Positions 9,248 to 19,080 are shown, numbered from the stretch's first letter. The stretch is 64,000 nt of DNA from an uncultured Paracoccaceae bacterium (GCA_951812305.1 CATOSB010000012.1:313693-377692), one strand, 5' to 3'. Numbers and translations are program-made. The notes: generated by a model from the letters alone, not told the origin.

Positions 9248-10248
9248 CACCGCTTACGCTTCATCGTGCGGAACAGTTCCTCGATCCTCCAGCGTTTGGC
9301 ATAGCGCTCGGCGACGTCCAAAGCGTCGGTGACATTGATGATGTCGTAGCTCGTCAGCAAACGCCAGTGTACGGGTTTGACGCCGTCAGGCGGTGTTTCC
9401 TCGCGCAGGTCGATATAGGTGAGAGTGACCGGTGCAGATGTCGTTTTTTCCAATCTTTTCGGCGGCTTCATGGTTGCCTGGCCAAACCGGATCGACAGCC
9501 TGGCGTCGCGGGCGGCCCGCCCCGGGCTCTTGGGAAGAGTAAGCAGGGTCGTGCCCAGCCTCGGCATGGCGGCAATCCATTCGGCTATCTTATCACCGCC
9601 CTCAAGCGTGCGGTTGTGATTGGCCCTAACGATCAACTCCACATTTTGGGGCCTGCGCGCAAACAGGTCGAAAATATCGGCCTCGCGATCCGCCACCATC
9701 GTGATCCGCCCAGCCCCGGCGATCTCGCCCGCACGCTCGGTGGCCGCCAGCCAGCGGTGGCTTTCTTTGTCTTCGAAGGCACGCGCATGCCGGGTCGCAC
9801 GTTGGCCGGTGTCACGCTCGCAAAACGTTGCATCCAGCGCCCCCGGGACAGCGCCATCCCGCGCATCCACCGCGATCATCGCATGCAGGTAATCGCCACC
9901 GCCGCCACTCGACCGCGTTACCGTTGTGTCCTGCACTGCCAGAATATCACGCCCTTCGCAGGCCTCCCGGGTCCGAACAAAGGCCGCATCGCACATTGCC
10001 TCTAGCGTCACAGCCGGATTGCGTAGAAACCGCGTGAACCGGATCTCGCCCGCCCGCGTGCCCCCGAGCCGCCGGACCCGAACCCCGTCACCGCCTGTTG
10101 CAACCAGCCTATCCAGAAGCAAGGCCCCCCTTTTTCGAGGCGAGCATCCCCAAAGTTCCCAAGCGTTTGCTGCATCATTGCCTCCCTTTTCAACAAGAGA
10201 ATCAGAAAAGCTGACTGACGGCAACCAAGATGTGTGAATGTCATAGGG

Positions 10249-10273
10249 TAAACCCGGGGCGGTTCATCAGGCC
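10249..10273 (-). mobile_element. IS3-type terminal repeat scrap
   Basis: Read on the minus strand from 10273 this is TGAACCGCCCCGGGTTTA, the same end sequence that opens the IS3-type remnant at 29116 and, with changes, at 14285. With 6333-6344 on the other side of the IS4 element it is all that remains of an IS3-family end here. Confidence 0.65.
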
Positions 10274-10434
10274 CGTGGCGTCGCCTTCGGTCGCCCCTCA
10301 AAGCTGCGCCAAGATCAAAAAAAGTTGCCCGAGATTTGGTCAAAAACGACCAGTCCATCTCCGCCGTCGCTAGGACGTTCAACGTCCACCCGGCGACCAT
10401 CTACCGATGTCTCGACGAAAATCAGCCCTTATGA
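10274..10434 (+). pseudogene. Serine recombinase C-terminal fragment
   Basis: Encodes RGVAFGRPSKLRQDQKK and, after a 1-base loss in a run of A (10317-10323), VARDLVKNDQSISAVARTFNVHPATIYR followed by CLDENQPL and a stop. This is the linker and helix-turn-helix end of resolvase/invertase proteins (FGRPSKL, then the DNA-binding helix pair). The catalytic N-terminal domain is absent. It is a broken relic of a transposon resolvase or invertase. Confidence 0.7.
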
Positions 10435-10574
10435 GGGTATATCGTCCCGCTCAGTCGCACGTCCCTAGTAGGGAAAATCCGATCGGTCGAACATTTCCGA
10501 GTCGAGGCCCTGGTTGATCGGCGTTGCGCCAACGTTGGGCCAAATCCAGCTCCAGGACTTTTTAACCAGCACAT

Positions 10575-10799
10575 TCATTCGAGGCGAAACCCTTCTTCGC
10601 GTGCGTCAGCGTCTCCGCCGAAACGGTTCTTTGCGGCATCCAGTTCCTTCTGGAGTGCCCGAAAAATCTTCCGAACATCATCCTCGCTGTATGCGTAGGC
10701 ACTGCGGTTCGAGAGATTGCCGATCAGGCGGATATCCTTGATCGCCCGGTTTACCCGGGATTCCGCCAGGCTTTTGAATTTTCCACGTTTGTCTCGCAC
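10575..10799 (-). CDS. Small basic protein, 74 aa, next to R-M genes
   Basis: A short reading frame ending FRALQKELDAAKNRFGGDADAREEGFRLE. I favour the GTG at 10799 (VRDKRGKFKSLAESRVNRAIKDIRL) because the preceding codons look like untranslated leader; a longer form to 10916 is possible. The protein is highly charged and helical. It lies divergent from the methylase gene, with a 330-bp AT-rich gap between. Small proteins of this look are often found beside mobile restriction genes. Function is unknown; a control or DNA-binding role is only a guess. Confidence 0.55.
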   Translation of the reverse strand: MRDKRGKFKSLAESRVNRAIKDIRLIGNLSNRSAYAYSEDDVRKIFRALQKELDAAKNRFGGDADAREEGFRLE

Positions 10800-11128
10800 A
10801 ACATTTCCCGGATGGGCTGGTTCATAGGAGTTATGTAGATATGTATTCCCCGTACATTTGTCAAATGTATGAAATATAATGATCATAATGAGCGTATATT
10901 GCACGAGATTTTTCAAATGTGAGGCCGTGGATAGGCAGAAAGTGCTGTTGGTTTGGCTCCGGGAGCGTCAGCACCAAGGGGTCGCCTATCGAGTAATAGT
11001 GTTGGAGGTTTGTTCTTAATCTGACATTAGAACACAAAGTGAACAAATAGCAGAAAGGGGGTTCCCAAACCCGCTGGGACGGATTATGACATGTTGTCAA
11101 TAACTGACACAGAAACAGAGGCAGGCAC
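10800..11128. promoter_or_regulatory. AT-rich divergent intergenic region of the R-M cassette
   Basis: About 330 bp without a convincing gene, markedly AT-rich compared with its surroundings. It separates the 74-aa gene (leftward) and dcm (rightward) and must hold their promoters. GAGG lies about 10 bases before the dcm ATG. I could not assign -35/-10 boxes with confidence. Confidence 0.45.
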
Positions 11129-12394
11129 ATGAACGCGCATCCACGGACAGAATTTGCAGAATTGATGGAGCGCACCGGTCTCGACATCGATACAGCGGCA
11201 GAGCTTCTGGATGTGAATGCCCGGACAGTCCGGCGACATATCAACGGCGAAGGCAAGCGGATCGACCAGCTCCGGCTGGAGAAGCTGCGCCAGACTGCGG
11301 ACGCGCGCTGCACGGGCGCACGGCCCGAAGGTTTCCGGTTCATCGACCTCTTTGCCGGAATCGGAGGCATTCGTATTCCGTTTGAAGGCATTGGAGGACG
11401 ATGTGTGTTCACAGCGGAGTGGGATCGGTTCAGCCGGGAGACCTACAGCGCCAATTTCCCCGAACCTGCAAACAGCGAACATATCTTCGCCGAGGACGTG
11501 CGCCCCTATGCGGACGCACCCGAGACTATTCCGGCCCATGATGTGCTTCTGGCCGGTTTTCCGTGCCAGCCGTTCTCGATTGCGGGCGTGAGCAAGAAGA
11601 ACGCTCTTGGCCGTCCACACGGGTTCCTGTGCGACACGCAAGGGACGTTGTTCTACGATCTGGCCAAAATCATCGACCATCACCGGCCCCCTGCCTTCCT
11701 GCTGGAAAACGTGAAGAACCTTGAGCGCCATGACGGTGGCAAGACCTTTGCTACGATCATCCATGTGCTTGAGAAGGAGCTGGGCTACCGCGTTTTCCAC
11801 AAAGTCATCAGCTCGACACCCTGGGTGCCGCAGAAGCGCGAACGCATTTTCATCGTCGGATTCAAGGATCACAGCATCGAGTTTGACTTCGATCAGCTTG
11901 CCGTGCCTGAAGGCGACGGCCCGAAACTCGGCTCCATTCTCGATAAGAAGGTCAATCCGAAATACACCCTCACCGAAAACATGTGGACCTACCTTCAGGG
12001 CTACAAGGAAAAGCACCGCAAAGCCGGGAACGGCTTTGGCTTTTCGCTCTTTGGCCCCAATGACGTGGCCCGCACCCTGTCCGCACGCTACTACAAGGAT
12101 GGCTCCGAAATCCTGATCGAGCAGAAAGGCGACCGCCCGCGCCGCCTGACCCCACGCGAGTGCGCCCGCCTGATGGGTTTCGAGAAGCCCGGACAGACAA
12201 ACTGGAAAATCCCCGTGTCCGATACGCAGGGCTACCGCCAGTTCGGAAACGCCGTTGTCGTGCCTGTCGTCAATGCCGTTGCGCAGCTCATGCAGCCGCG
12301 CATCATCGAAGCGATGGAGCTGTACGGGCGTGAGGTTCCCCAGACCGTTCAGGTGCAGCTCCCCCTGCCCGAGCCGGGTATCGCTGCAGAGTAA
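11129..12394 (+). CDS. dcm: DNA (cytosine-5) methyltransferase, Dcm/EcoRII type
   Basis: 421-aa methylase that transfers a methyl group from S-adenosylmethionine to cytosine C5. An N-terminal helix-turn-helix-like part (AELLDVNARTVRRHING) precedes the catalytic core. All key motifs are present: FIDLFAGIGGIRIPFE (motif I, SAM), GFPCQPFSIAG (IV, catalytic Cys), LLENVKNL (VI), PQKRERIFIVGF (VIII) and QFGNAVVVPV (X). Given the EcoRII-like endonuclease and Vsr beside it, the target is probably CCWGG (inference). Its stop overlaps the vsr start (TAATG), so they form an operon. Confidence 0.93.
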   Translation: MNAHPRTEFAELMERTGLDIDTAAELLDVNARTVRRHINGEGKRIDQLRLEKLRQTADARCTGARPEGFRFIDLFAGIGGIRIPFEGIGGRCVFTAEWDRFSRETYSANFPEPANSEHIFAEDVRPYADAPETIPAHDVLLAGFPCQPFSIAGVSKKNALGRPHGFLCDTQGTLFYDLAKIIDHHRPPAFLLENVKNLERHDGGKTFATIIHVLEKELGYRVFHKVISSTPWVPQKRERIFIVGFKDHSIEFDFDQLAVPEGDGPKLGSILDKKVNPKYTLTENMWTYLQGYKEKHRKAGNGFGFSLFGPNDVARTLSARYYKDGSEILIEQKGDRPRRLTPRECARLMGFEKPGQTNWKIPVSDTQGYRQFGNAVVVPVVNAVAQLMQPRIIEAMELYGREVPQTVQVQLPLPEPGIAAE

Positions 12395-12867
12395 TGCCTG
12401 CGGACAGCGTTACAGTCGCGACACGAAGCCGGATGATGGCCGGTATCAAGGGCAAAAACACCAAACCAGAGCTGGCAATTCGATCCGCGCTGCACAGACG
12501 CGGATTCCGCTTTCGACTGCACCGCAAAGACCTGCCTGGGAAACCTGATCTGGTGTTCTCAGGCCGGAATGCCGTGATTTTCGTGCATGGCTGTTTCTGG
12601 CACGGGCACGACTGCCACCTGTTTCGATGGCCAAAGAGCCGGGAAGCCTTCTGGCGCGAAAAGATAGGAAGAAACATAGAGCGTGACCGGCAGCAGTATC
12701 AGACACTGGCCGAGACCGGTTGGCGCATCGGAACGGTCTGGGAGTGCGCCCTGAAAGGCAAGACACGCCTGTCCTTCGATGGCGTTGTCGATCAATGCGC
12801 CATATGGTTGAAATCAGATATAAAAACACTGGAGGTAAGCGGAGATGAAGCGCGGGCAGCTGTCTGA
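12394..12867 (+). CDS. vsr: Very short patch repair endonuclease Vsr
   Basis: 157-aa nick-making enzyme that starts repair of T:G mismatches produced when 5-methylcytosine deaminates in Dcm sites. Family signatures are MAGIKGKNTKPELAIRSALH at the start, the catalytic region KDLPGKPDLVF, the zinc site FVHGCFWHGHDC and the tail ERDRQQYQTLAETGWRIGTVWECAL. Length is normal. It overlaps dcm by one base and the downstream endonuclease gene by 23 bp, a tightly packed operon. Confidence 0.95.
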   Translation: MPADSVTVATRSRMMAGIKGKNTKPELAIRSALHRRGFRFRLHRKDLPGKPDLVFSGRNAVIFVHGCFWHGHDCHLFRWPKSREAFWREKIGRNIERDRQQYQTLAETGWRIGTVWECALKGKTRLSFDGVVDQCAIWLKSDIKTLEVSGDEARAAV

Positions 12868-14062
12868 CTATTTCGAGGGCGTCGGGGTCAAGCGCCTGTC
12901 CGCCGTCGATGCCGAGCCGAAAATCTCGAACCAGCATGAGGTCGGAACGACCGTGAACATGCGGGCTGATTTTCTGGGCAAAACAGATCAGGAGAGGTTC
13001 CCGGCGATCTATATCTGGCTGGGCGGCGATCAGGAGGGCTTTACCGAAGAAAGCCGGGCCACACATTACGATGCGCGGATCAACAAACCCCGCGCCGCAG
13101 AATGGCGGCTCTACTACCCCTCAAACCCCGTCACAGAGGCCATGAGGGCCGGAGACACCCTGTTCCTTGCCAAGGATCAGAGCGGCGTCCTGTGGTTCAT
13201 TGTGGCCCCCGAGGGGTCCACCAGCGAACAGCAGCTCTTCTGGCTGTTTGGCCTGCGCCCGGAAGGCAAATCCTTCGTGTCGCGCGAGTTCTCGGACGAA
13301 GAGCCGGAGCTGGACTTTGCGGCCCGCTTCATTCTGGATGAGATCGGCATCGAGTTCGAGGAACCAGAGGCCGACAAGCTGGACAGCATCATCGAGAAGT
13401 TCGGCATCACATTTCCGAAAACGGCCGAGTTTTCTGATCTGGCCCGCCTCACCCTGCCCGAGGTGCGCGCCGAGGACGACCCGGACGCAGCCCTTATCGC
13501 GTGGCTGGACCACGAAGAGGCCCTGTTTCGGCGGCTGGAGCGCAAGGTGGTGTCATCGCGGATCGAGGCCGGGTTTGTGGATGATACCGGCACGGACGTT
13601 GACGGCTTCATCAGCTTTTCCCTGAGCGTCCAGAACAGGCGAAAATCCGGCATGGGGCATTCACTGGAGAACCATCTGGCCGCTGTTCTCAGGGCGCACG
13701 ACATCCGGCACGTCCGGGGCGCAGTGACAGAACACAAACACAAGCCGGATTTTCTATTTCCCGATCTGGAGACCTATCAAGCAGCACCAATCGAGGGTGA
13801 TGCCCGTCTAACGATGCTGGGGGCCAAATCGACCTGTAAGGATCGCTGGCGGCAGGTTCTGGCAGAGGCAGAGAAGATCAGGCGGAAACACCTACTGACA
13901 CTGGAGCCAGGGATTTCCGAGCCGCAGACCGACCAGATGGAGGCGTCCAGCCTTCAACTCGTCGTCCCCTCCCCGGTTCATGGCAGCTATTCCGAAGCTC
14001 AGCGCGGCGGGCTTTGGTCTGTTGGGGATTTCATTGATGAGGTTCGGGCACGGCAAGGTTAG
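12845..14062 (+). CDS. Type II restriction endonuclease, EcoRII-like
   Basis: 405-aa endonuclease. The N-terminal part (to about residue 180) resembles the effector-binding EcoRII-N domain (ATHYDARINKPRAAEWRLYYPSN). The C-terminal part is the EcoRII-C catalytic domain: NRRKSGMGHSLENHLAAVL, then the PD-(D/E)xK site as KPDFLFPD with GAKSTCKDRWRQVL, and the end region LQLVVPSPVHGSY. EcoRII cuts CCWGG and needs two sites. ATG at 12845 has AGCGGAG upstream. It is coupled to vsr and dcm, giving a complete modification-repair-restriction set with no visible lesion. Confidence 0.92.
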   Translation: MKRGQLSDYFEGVGVKRLSAVDAEPKISNQHEVGTTVNMRADFLGKTDQERFPAIYIWLGGDQEGFTEESRATHYDARINKPRAAEWRLYYPSNPVTEAMRAGDTLFLAKDQSGVLWFIVAPEGSTSEQQLFWLFGLRPEGKSFVSREFSDEEPELDFAARFILDEIGIEFEEPEADKLDSIIEKFGITFPKTAEFSDLARLTLPEVRAEDDPDAALIAWLDHEEALFRRLERKVVSSRIEAGFVDDTGTDVDGFISFSLSVQNRRKSGMGHSLENHLAAVLRAHDIRHVRGAVTEHKHKPDFLFPDLETYQAAPIEGDARLTMLGAKSTCKDRWRQVLAEAEKIRRKHLLTLEPGISEPQTDQMEASSLQLVVPSPVHGSYSEAQRGGLWSVGDFIDEVRARQG

Positions 14063-14284
14063 CAAGTGCATGGAGCATGGAGACGTCAAATATCGGAATG
14101 CTCAATGCTCTTGCGGATTCAGCAAAGCGGCCCTTCATTCAAAACGCAGTTAAATCTGACCCTGAGCCCGCTTTGACTGATGCTGCGTCTGGCATTAGCG
14201 GCATGGAAGCGTATATCCCGCGATGACGACCGCTGCCCCGCTGATTCAAATGTCAGCTTCCGAGCAATTCTTGAACCACAGAAG

Positions 14285-14436
14285 TGAACCGAACCGGGTT
14301 TATCGGAGAGCATAAAGCTTGGAAGATAAGCCATGAGCAAAGGAAACCCCGGAAACCGTTTTTCCGAAGAAGTACGAGCGCGCGCAGTGCGTCTCGTGCT
14401 TGAGAATGAATCAAATTATAAGACACGATCTGAGTG
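14285..14436 (+). pseudogene. IS3-family 5' end with OrfA fragment
   Basis: Begins with the IS3-type end TGAACCGAACCGGGTTTATC. The ATG at 14333 opens an OrfA start (MSKGNPGNRFSEEVRARAVR, then LVLENESNYKTRSE). It is cut at about 14434, where an IS110-type transposase fragment begins. The rest of the IS3 element is missing. Confidence 0.75.
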
Positions 14437-15126
14437 CTGTAAACGGCAGCAAAGCAGCAGCTTCTCAGTTTCCTTCTGCGTCATGGTTTGCGCTATGAGA
14501 GTGGCCACTACTGGACACAGCGCCACCGCCGCTGGTTGGCAGAATTGCGCCGGTTTCGTTTTTCACACCAGCAACTGGCATTTGAGGAACTCAAGCGCGC
14601 AATTGATCAGGCCGAAGTCCGCGTTGCGACACTGGATCAGGTTATTGAAGGGGCCATTCCGAGTTGGCATTTTGCCCCAGTGGTTGATGCGTTGCGTGCT
14701 CTGCGCGGGGTCAACACCACCATCGCCGCAACCGTGGTGGCCGAGATCGGCGATATCACCCGGTTCGAAAATCCGCGACAACTCATGGCGTGGCTGGGCC
14801 TCGTGCCGAGCGAGCATTCCAGCGGAAATACAACGCGGCGTGGACGGTTGACGAGAACCGGCAATGCTCTGGCCCCCACAATGCTCGTGGAAGCAGGTTG
14901 GTCATACCGACACCCGCCCAAGGAGGGGCATCCGTATCTGAAGCGTTCGGCGCACCTGCCCCAAGAGATCAAAGACATCGGGTGGAAGGCGCAGATCCGC
15001 CTCTACAAACGATATCGACACCTGTCGAATGCAGGCAAGCCTCAACCACGAGTGCTGGCCGCGATCGCCCGTGAACTGGCCGGCTTCATCTGGGACATCG
15101 CCCGAAAAACGCCTTTGGCGGCCTGA
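14434..15126 (+). pseudogene. IS110-family transposase, C-terminal fragment 1
   Basis: The frame from about 14450 to 15126 matches the C-terminal two thirds of the IS110 transposase reassembled at 29330-36560 (RHRRWLAELRRFRFSHQQ, GVNTTIAATVVAEIGDITRF, the serine-containing EHSSGNTTRRGRLTRTGNAL). The DEDD N-terminal domain is missing and there is an extra base near 14446. Not functional. It is the first copy of a tandemly repeated block. Confidence 0.85.
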
Positions 15127-16619
15127 TCGAAGCACACAAGCTGCCTGTGCAGCTCGCTGGAGATGGCGGCCAATGATAGGGAAATCCTCGGAGGGCGTTG
15201 GGACAAACATCCGTCCTTAGAGAGAGGCAATCCCGCATCGTATTCGGCAAGGCGGTATCCAATCCGCGGATAAGAGCATGATAACCATCGGTTCGGCCGA
15301 CCGTCTCCAGCGCCTGTACAGGTTACAGACTTTGACCATTCCGCGCCAGCGGGGTAGTCTCATCGTGTCGGGAAACTCAAAAACGCTCATAAGAGCGCCC
15401 GATTCCGCCCCCTCCGGTAGTCGACCCCACTACAGCCTCTCAAAGGCCACCATCTATCGATATCTCGGTACGAAAGACGTCTGAGCGCCGCTTCTAGCCC
15501 CATAATTACGCGCCCGATTCCGCCCCCTCCGGTAGTCGACCCCACTACAGCCTCTCAAAGGCCACCATCTATCGATATCTCGGTACGAAAGACGTCTGAG
15601 CGCCGCTTCTAGCCCCATAATTACGCTAGCGCCACCGCCGCTGGTTGGCAGAATTGCGCCGGTTTCGTTTTTCACACCAGCAACTGGCATTTGAGGAACT
15701 CAAGCGCGCAATTGATCAGGCCGAAGTCCGCGTTGCGACACTGGATCAGGTTATTGAAGGGGCCATTCCGAGTTGGCATTTTGCCCCAGTGGTTGATGCG
15801 TTGCGTGCTCTGCGCGGGGTCAACACCACCATCGCCGCAACCGTGGTGGCCGAGATCGGCGATATCACCCGGTTCGAAAATCCGCGACAACTCATGGCGT
15901 GGCTGGGCCTCGTGCCGAGCGAGCATTCCAGCGGAAATACAACGCGGCGTGGACGGTTGACGAGAACCGGCAATGCTCTGGCCCGCACAATGCTCGTGGA
16001 AGCAGGTTGGTCATACCGACACCCGCCCAAGGAGGGGCATCCGTATCTGAAGCGTTCGGCGCACCTGCCCCAAGAGATCAAAGACATCGGGTGGAAGGCG
16101 CAGATCCGCCTCTACAAACGATATCGACACCTGTCGAATGCAGGCAAGCCTCAACCACGAGTGCTGGCCGCGATCGCCCGTGAACTGGCCGGCTTCATCT
16201 GGGACATCGCCCGAAAAACGCCTTTGGCGGCCTGATCGAAGCACACAAGCTGCCTGTGCAGCTCGCTGGAGATGGCGGCCAATGATAGGGAAATCCTCGG
16301 AGGGCGTTGGGACAAACATCCGTCCTTAGAGAGAGGCAATCCCGCATCGTATTCGGCAAGGCGGTATCCAATCCGCGGATAAGAGCATGATAACCATCGG
16401 TTCGGCCGACCGTCTCCAGCGCCTGTACAGGTTACAGACTTTGACCATTCCGCGCCAGCGGGGTAGTCTCATCGTGTCGGGAAACTCAAAAACGCTCATA
16501 AGAGCGCCCGATTCCGCCCCCTCCGGTAGTCGACCCCACTACAGCCTCTCAAAGGCCACCATCTATCGATATCTCGGTACGAAAGACGTCTGAGCGCCGC
16601 TTCTAGCCCCATAATTACG
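14519..16619 (+). repeat. Tandem repeat block (IS110 fragment plus 115-bp unit)
   Basis: Bases 14519-15510 recur at 15628-16619 (offset 1109), with one visible difference (ALAPTM versus ALARTM in the translation). Between them a 115-bp unit, 15396-15510, is repeated once more at 15511-15625. A third copy of the unit is 16505-16619. The unit is followed by CTAG after its second and third copies. The unit encodes HYSLSKATIYRYLGTKDV and a stop, which resembles a recombinase helix-turn-helix tail. Confidence 0.9.
15628..16235 (+). pseudogene. IS110-family transposase, C-terminal fragment 2
   Basis: Second copy of the fragment at 14519-15126, lacking a start region altogether. It ends in the same ARKTPLAA tail, followed by the same conserved non-coding sequence (16236-16504). 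It arose by tandem duplication, not by a new insertion, because the junctions coincide with the 115-bp unit. Confidence 0.85.
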
Positions 16620-16770
16620 CTAGACCGATTCCGCACTCAGCCTCACTCGCCCCCTTCTGGATAGCTTGGTTGCAACAGGCGGTGACGGGGTTCGGGTCCG
16701 GCGGCTCGGGGGCACGCGGGCGGGCGAGATCCGGTTCACGCGGTTTCTACGCAATCCGGCTGTGACGCTA

Positions 16771-18005
16771 GTCCCCTGTTTCGCATGATTTGACACGGTT
16801 TGTTTTCTCTGAATCTCTGTCCTGGCAAAAGCTGGGAGGTGTGAGAGATGGGCAAACGTGGTCCTGATGCGAAGTTTGTGGTTCGACTATCGAGCGAAGA
16901 GCGCGCAGAGTTGGAGAAAATGATCTGCAAGGGTATCGGTGTTGCGTATCGGCTTTTGAAGGCGCGGATATTGCTTAAAGCGGATGTGTCGGCGGAAGGC
17001 CCTGGTTGGGCTGATGCGCGGATCGCCGAGGCTCTGGAGACAAGCTCCTCGACAGTTCTGCGGACCCGCCGACAACTCGTAGAGGAAGGGTTAGAGGCGG
17101 CCCTGTCGCGAAAGAAAAGGTCCACCGCACCTTCGCGCATATTTGATGGGGAAGCGGAGGCAAGGTTGATCGCCCTTGCCTGCTCTGAGCCTCCGCAAGG
17201 CTATGCCCGCTGGTCGCTGCGTTTGTTGGAAAAGCGCGTGGTTGAACTGGGGATTGTCGAAACCACCAGCGACACGACCATCCAGCGGGTGCTCAAAAAA
17301 ACGCGCTCAAACCGCACCAAAGCCGCTATTGGGTGATCCCGCCCAAGGCCAATGCAGCCTTTGTCGCCGCGATGGAGGACGTGCTTGATGTCTACACCCG
17401 CCCGCAGGACCCGAACCGACCGCTGGTCTGTCTCGACGAAACATCCAGGCAACTGACCAAAGAAACACGCACCCCGATCCCTGCGCGGCCGGGGCAATCA
17501 GCGCGGTCTGACTATGAATACGAACGCAATGGGGTGGCCAGCTTGTTTATGCTGTTCGCACCGCTTGTCGGTTGGCGTCATCTCGCTGTCCGTGACCAGC
17601 GTACCGCCATTGATTACGCCCATGTGCTTCGTGATCTGGCTGATGTGTACTTCCCGAGCGCCGAAAAGATCACGCTTGTGCAAGATAACCTCAACACCCA
17701 CAAGCCGGCCTCACTGTACGAGGCATTTCCTCCCACCGAAGCCCGCCGTATCGCGGAGCGTTTCGAGTGGCACTACACGCCGAAACACGGGTCTTGGCTG
17801 AACATTGCTGAATGCGAACTCAGCGTTTTGTCTCGGCAATGCCTCGACCGGCGTATTCCTGACAAGGCATCCTTGGAAACCGAAGTCTACGCTTGGACAG
17901 CAACGCGGAATGCCGAGAAAGCCAAGGTTAAATGGCACTTCACGGCTACGGATGCCAGAAACAAACTCTCACAGCTTTACCCGCAAATTGGGTGAATCAG
18001 GGGAC
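16771..18005 (+). mobile_element. IS630-family insertion sequence, 1235 bp, copy A
   Basis: Ends GTCCCCTG and CAGGGGAC, flanked by TA on both sides within CTAG. The uninterrupted target gacgctagaggcaatg is seen in the sister IS4 copy near 10000-10020, which confirms the insertion point. A related element with the same gene plan is at 26778-28014. Confidence 0.93.
16848..17995 (+). CDS. IS630 transposase made by -1 frameshift
   Basis: Two overlapping frames: 16848-17336 (helix-turn-helix part, MGKRGPDAKFVVRLSSEER onward) and 17333-17995 (DDE part). A run of seven A followed by C (slippery heptamer A AAA AAC) near the end of the first frame allows a -1 shift. The result continues smoothly as VLKKNALKPHQSRYWVIPPK. 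Catalytic residues are VCLDETSRQ (Asp), LVQDNLNTH (Asp) and TPKHGSWLNIAECELSVL (Glu). The fusion is about 380 aa. The shift is inferred from sequence; it recurs in the other IS630 copies. Confidence 0.88.
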
Positions 18006-18924
18006 TAGAGGCAATGTGCGATGCGGCCTTTGTTCGGACCCGGGAGGCCTGCGAAGGGCGTGATATTCTGGCAGTGCAGGACACAACGGTAACGCGGTCG
18101 AGTGGCGGCGGTGGCGATTACCTGCATGCGATGATCGCGGTGGATGCGCGGGATGGCGCTGTCCCGGGGGCGCTGGATGCAACGTTTTGCGAGCGTGACA
18201 CCGGCCAACGTGCGACCCGGCATGCGCGTGCCTTCGAAGACAAAGAAAGCCACCGCTGGCTGGCGGCCACCGAGCGGGCGGGCGAGATCGCCGGGGCTGG
18301 GCGGATCACGATGGTGGCGGATCGCGAGGCCGATATTTTCGACCTGTTTGCGCGCAGGCCCCAAAATGTGGAGTTGATCGTTAGGGCCAATCACAACCGC
18401 ACGCTTGAGGGCGGTGATAAGATAGCCGAATGGATTGCCGCCATGCCGAGGCTGGGCACGACCCTGCTCACTCTTCCCAAGAGCCCGGGACGGGCCGCCC
18501 GCGACGCCAGGCTGTCGATCCGGTTTGGCCAGGCAACCATGAAGCCGCCGAAAAGATTGGAAAAAACGACATCTGCACCGGTCACTCTCACCTATATCGA
18601 CCTGCGCGAGGAAACACCGCCTGACGGCGTCAAACCCGTACACTGGCGTTTGCTGACGAGCTACGACATCATCAATGTCACCGACGCTTTGGACGTCGCC
18701 GAGCGCTATGCCAAACGCTGGAGGATCGAGGAACTGTTCCGCACGATGAAGCGCAAAGGGTTCGACATCGAGGCCCTGCGCATCAACGACACCGGTCCGC
18801 GCAATCGCCTGATCCAGACCAGAACCCGTGTACTTGATGGCACTCTGAAAGCGAAGTTCCAGACCTGGTATCCGGGGTTGTTCAACGCGGCAAACTCAAA
18901 TCAAGAAGTTCAACGGGCGGCAGC

Positions 18925-19080
18925 GTGACCCCACAGATTTTGGTGGTTCCCCGACTGGTCCACCACGCGACCATCTTCGAGATGAATGTCGAGAGTTATC
19001 GGCGCAAGGCCGCGGAAAGGGCAAAGGGCCCCGGGCAGCCCCCACAAAAGGCGTCACCGGCCGACATGACCGCAGATTGA
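18925..19080 (+). pseudogene. IS21-family IstB C-terminal fragment
   Basis: From about 18955 the frame reads LVHHATIFEMNVESYRRKAA then ERAKGPGQPP to a stop at 19078-19080. This is the C-terminal tail typical of IstB-like AAA+ helper proteins. The ATPase core is absent. An adjoining 19080-19279 stretch holds nothing that I recognise. Confidence 0.55.

Larger units (their letters stand above)
6768..9257 (+). mobile_element. IS66-family insertion sequence, 2490 bp
   Basis: Ends GTAACCGGTG and CACCGCTTAC are inverted repeats. An 8-bp target duplication GCTTCATC lies at 6760-6767 and 9258-9265, the usual length for IS66. It holds all three IS66 genes (tnpA, tnpB, tnpC) intact and in order, so it may be active. 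It lies inside the IS4-family transposase gene. Confidence 0.95.
6365..10178 (-). pseudogene. tnpA: IS4-family transposase, split by IS66 and frameshifted
   Basis: The N-terminal part is encoded from 10178 down to about 9258 and the C-terminal part from about 6767 to 6365. The two join in frame at MKRKGFDIE once the IS66 and one copy of GCTTCATC are removed. ATGATG at 10178 has a strong AGGGAGG ribosome site and gives MMQQTLGNFGDARLEK. Continuity with RGALLLDRLVATGGDG then needs one extra A near 10131, so there is also a 1-base frameshift. Motifs: QDTTVTR and MVADREADIFDLF (Asp), YAKRWRIEELFRTMK (Glu signature). A second, truncated copy lies at 16655-18814. Confidence 0.88.
6345..10248 (-). 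mobile_element. IS4-family element interrupted by IS66
   Basis: The ends are imperfect inverted repeats: CCCTATAAGATTCTCACATC at 6345 and, read inward from 10248, CCCTATGACATTCACACATC. TAAA flanks both sides (6341-6344 and 10249-10252). Joining the flanks restores ccggTAAAcccggggcgg, a sequence also found intact (reverse complement) at 29119-29136, which confirms the boundaries. The element sat in an IS3-type end and was later split by the IS66 element at 6768-9257. Confidence 0.88.
16655..18814 (+). pseudogene. Truncated IS4-family transposase interrupted by IS630
   Basis: Second copy of the IS4-type transposase found at 6365-10178. It begins inside the N-terminal part (DSLVATGGDGVRVRRLGG) at about 16655. 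It is broken by the IS630 element at CTAG, resumes at EAMCDAAFVRTREACEGRD near 18010 and stops matching after GPRNRLI at about 18814. Both element ends are lost, so this is a dead relic. A 36-residue tail of unknown origin follows to the stop at 18928. Confidence 0.88.

Noticed and set aside
15396..15625. 115-bp repeat as a CRISPR or integron attC array
   Set aside because: Only two adjacent copies without spacers, no attC-like symmetry and no cas or integrase gene nearby.
16970..17100. MarR/GntR-type regulator suggested by the helix-turn-helix
   Set aside because: It is the N-terminal DNA-binding half of an IS630 transposase, joined to the DDE half by a frameshift site.
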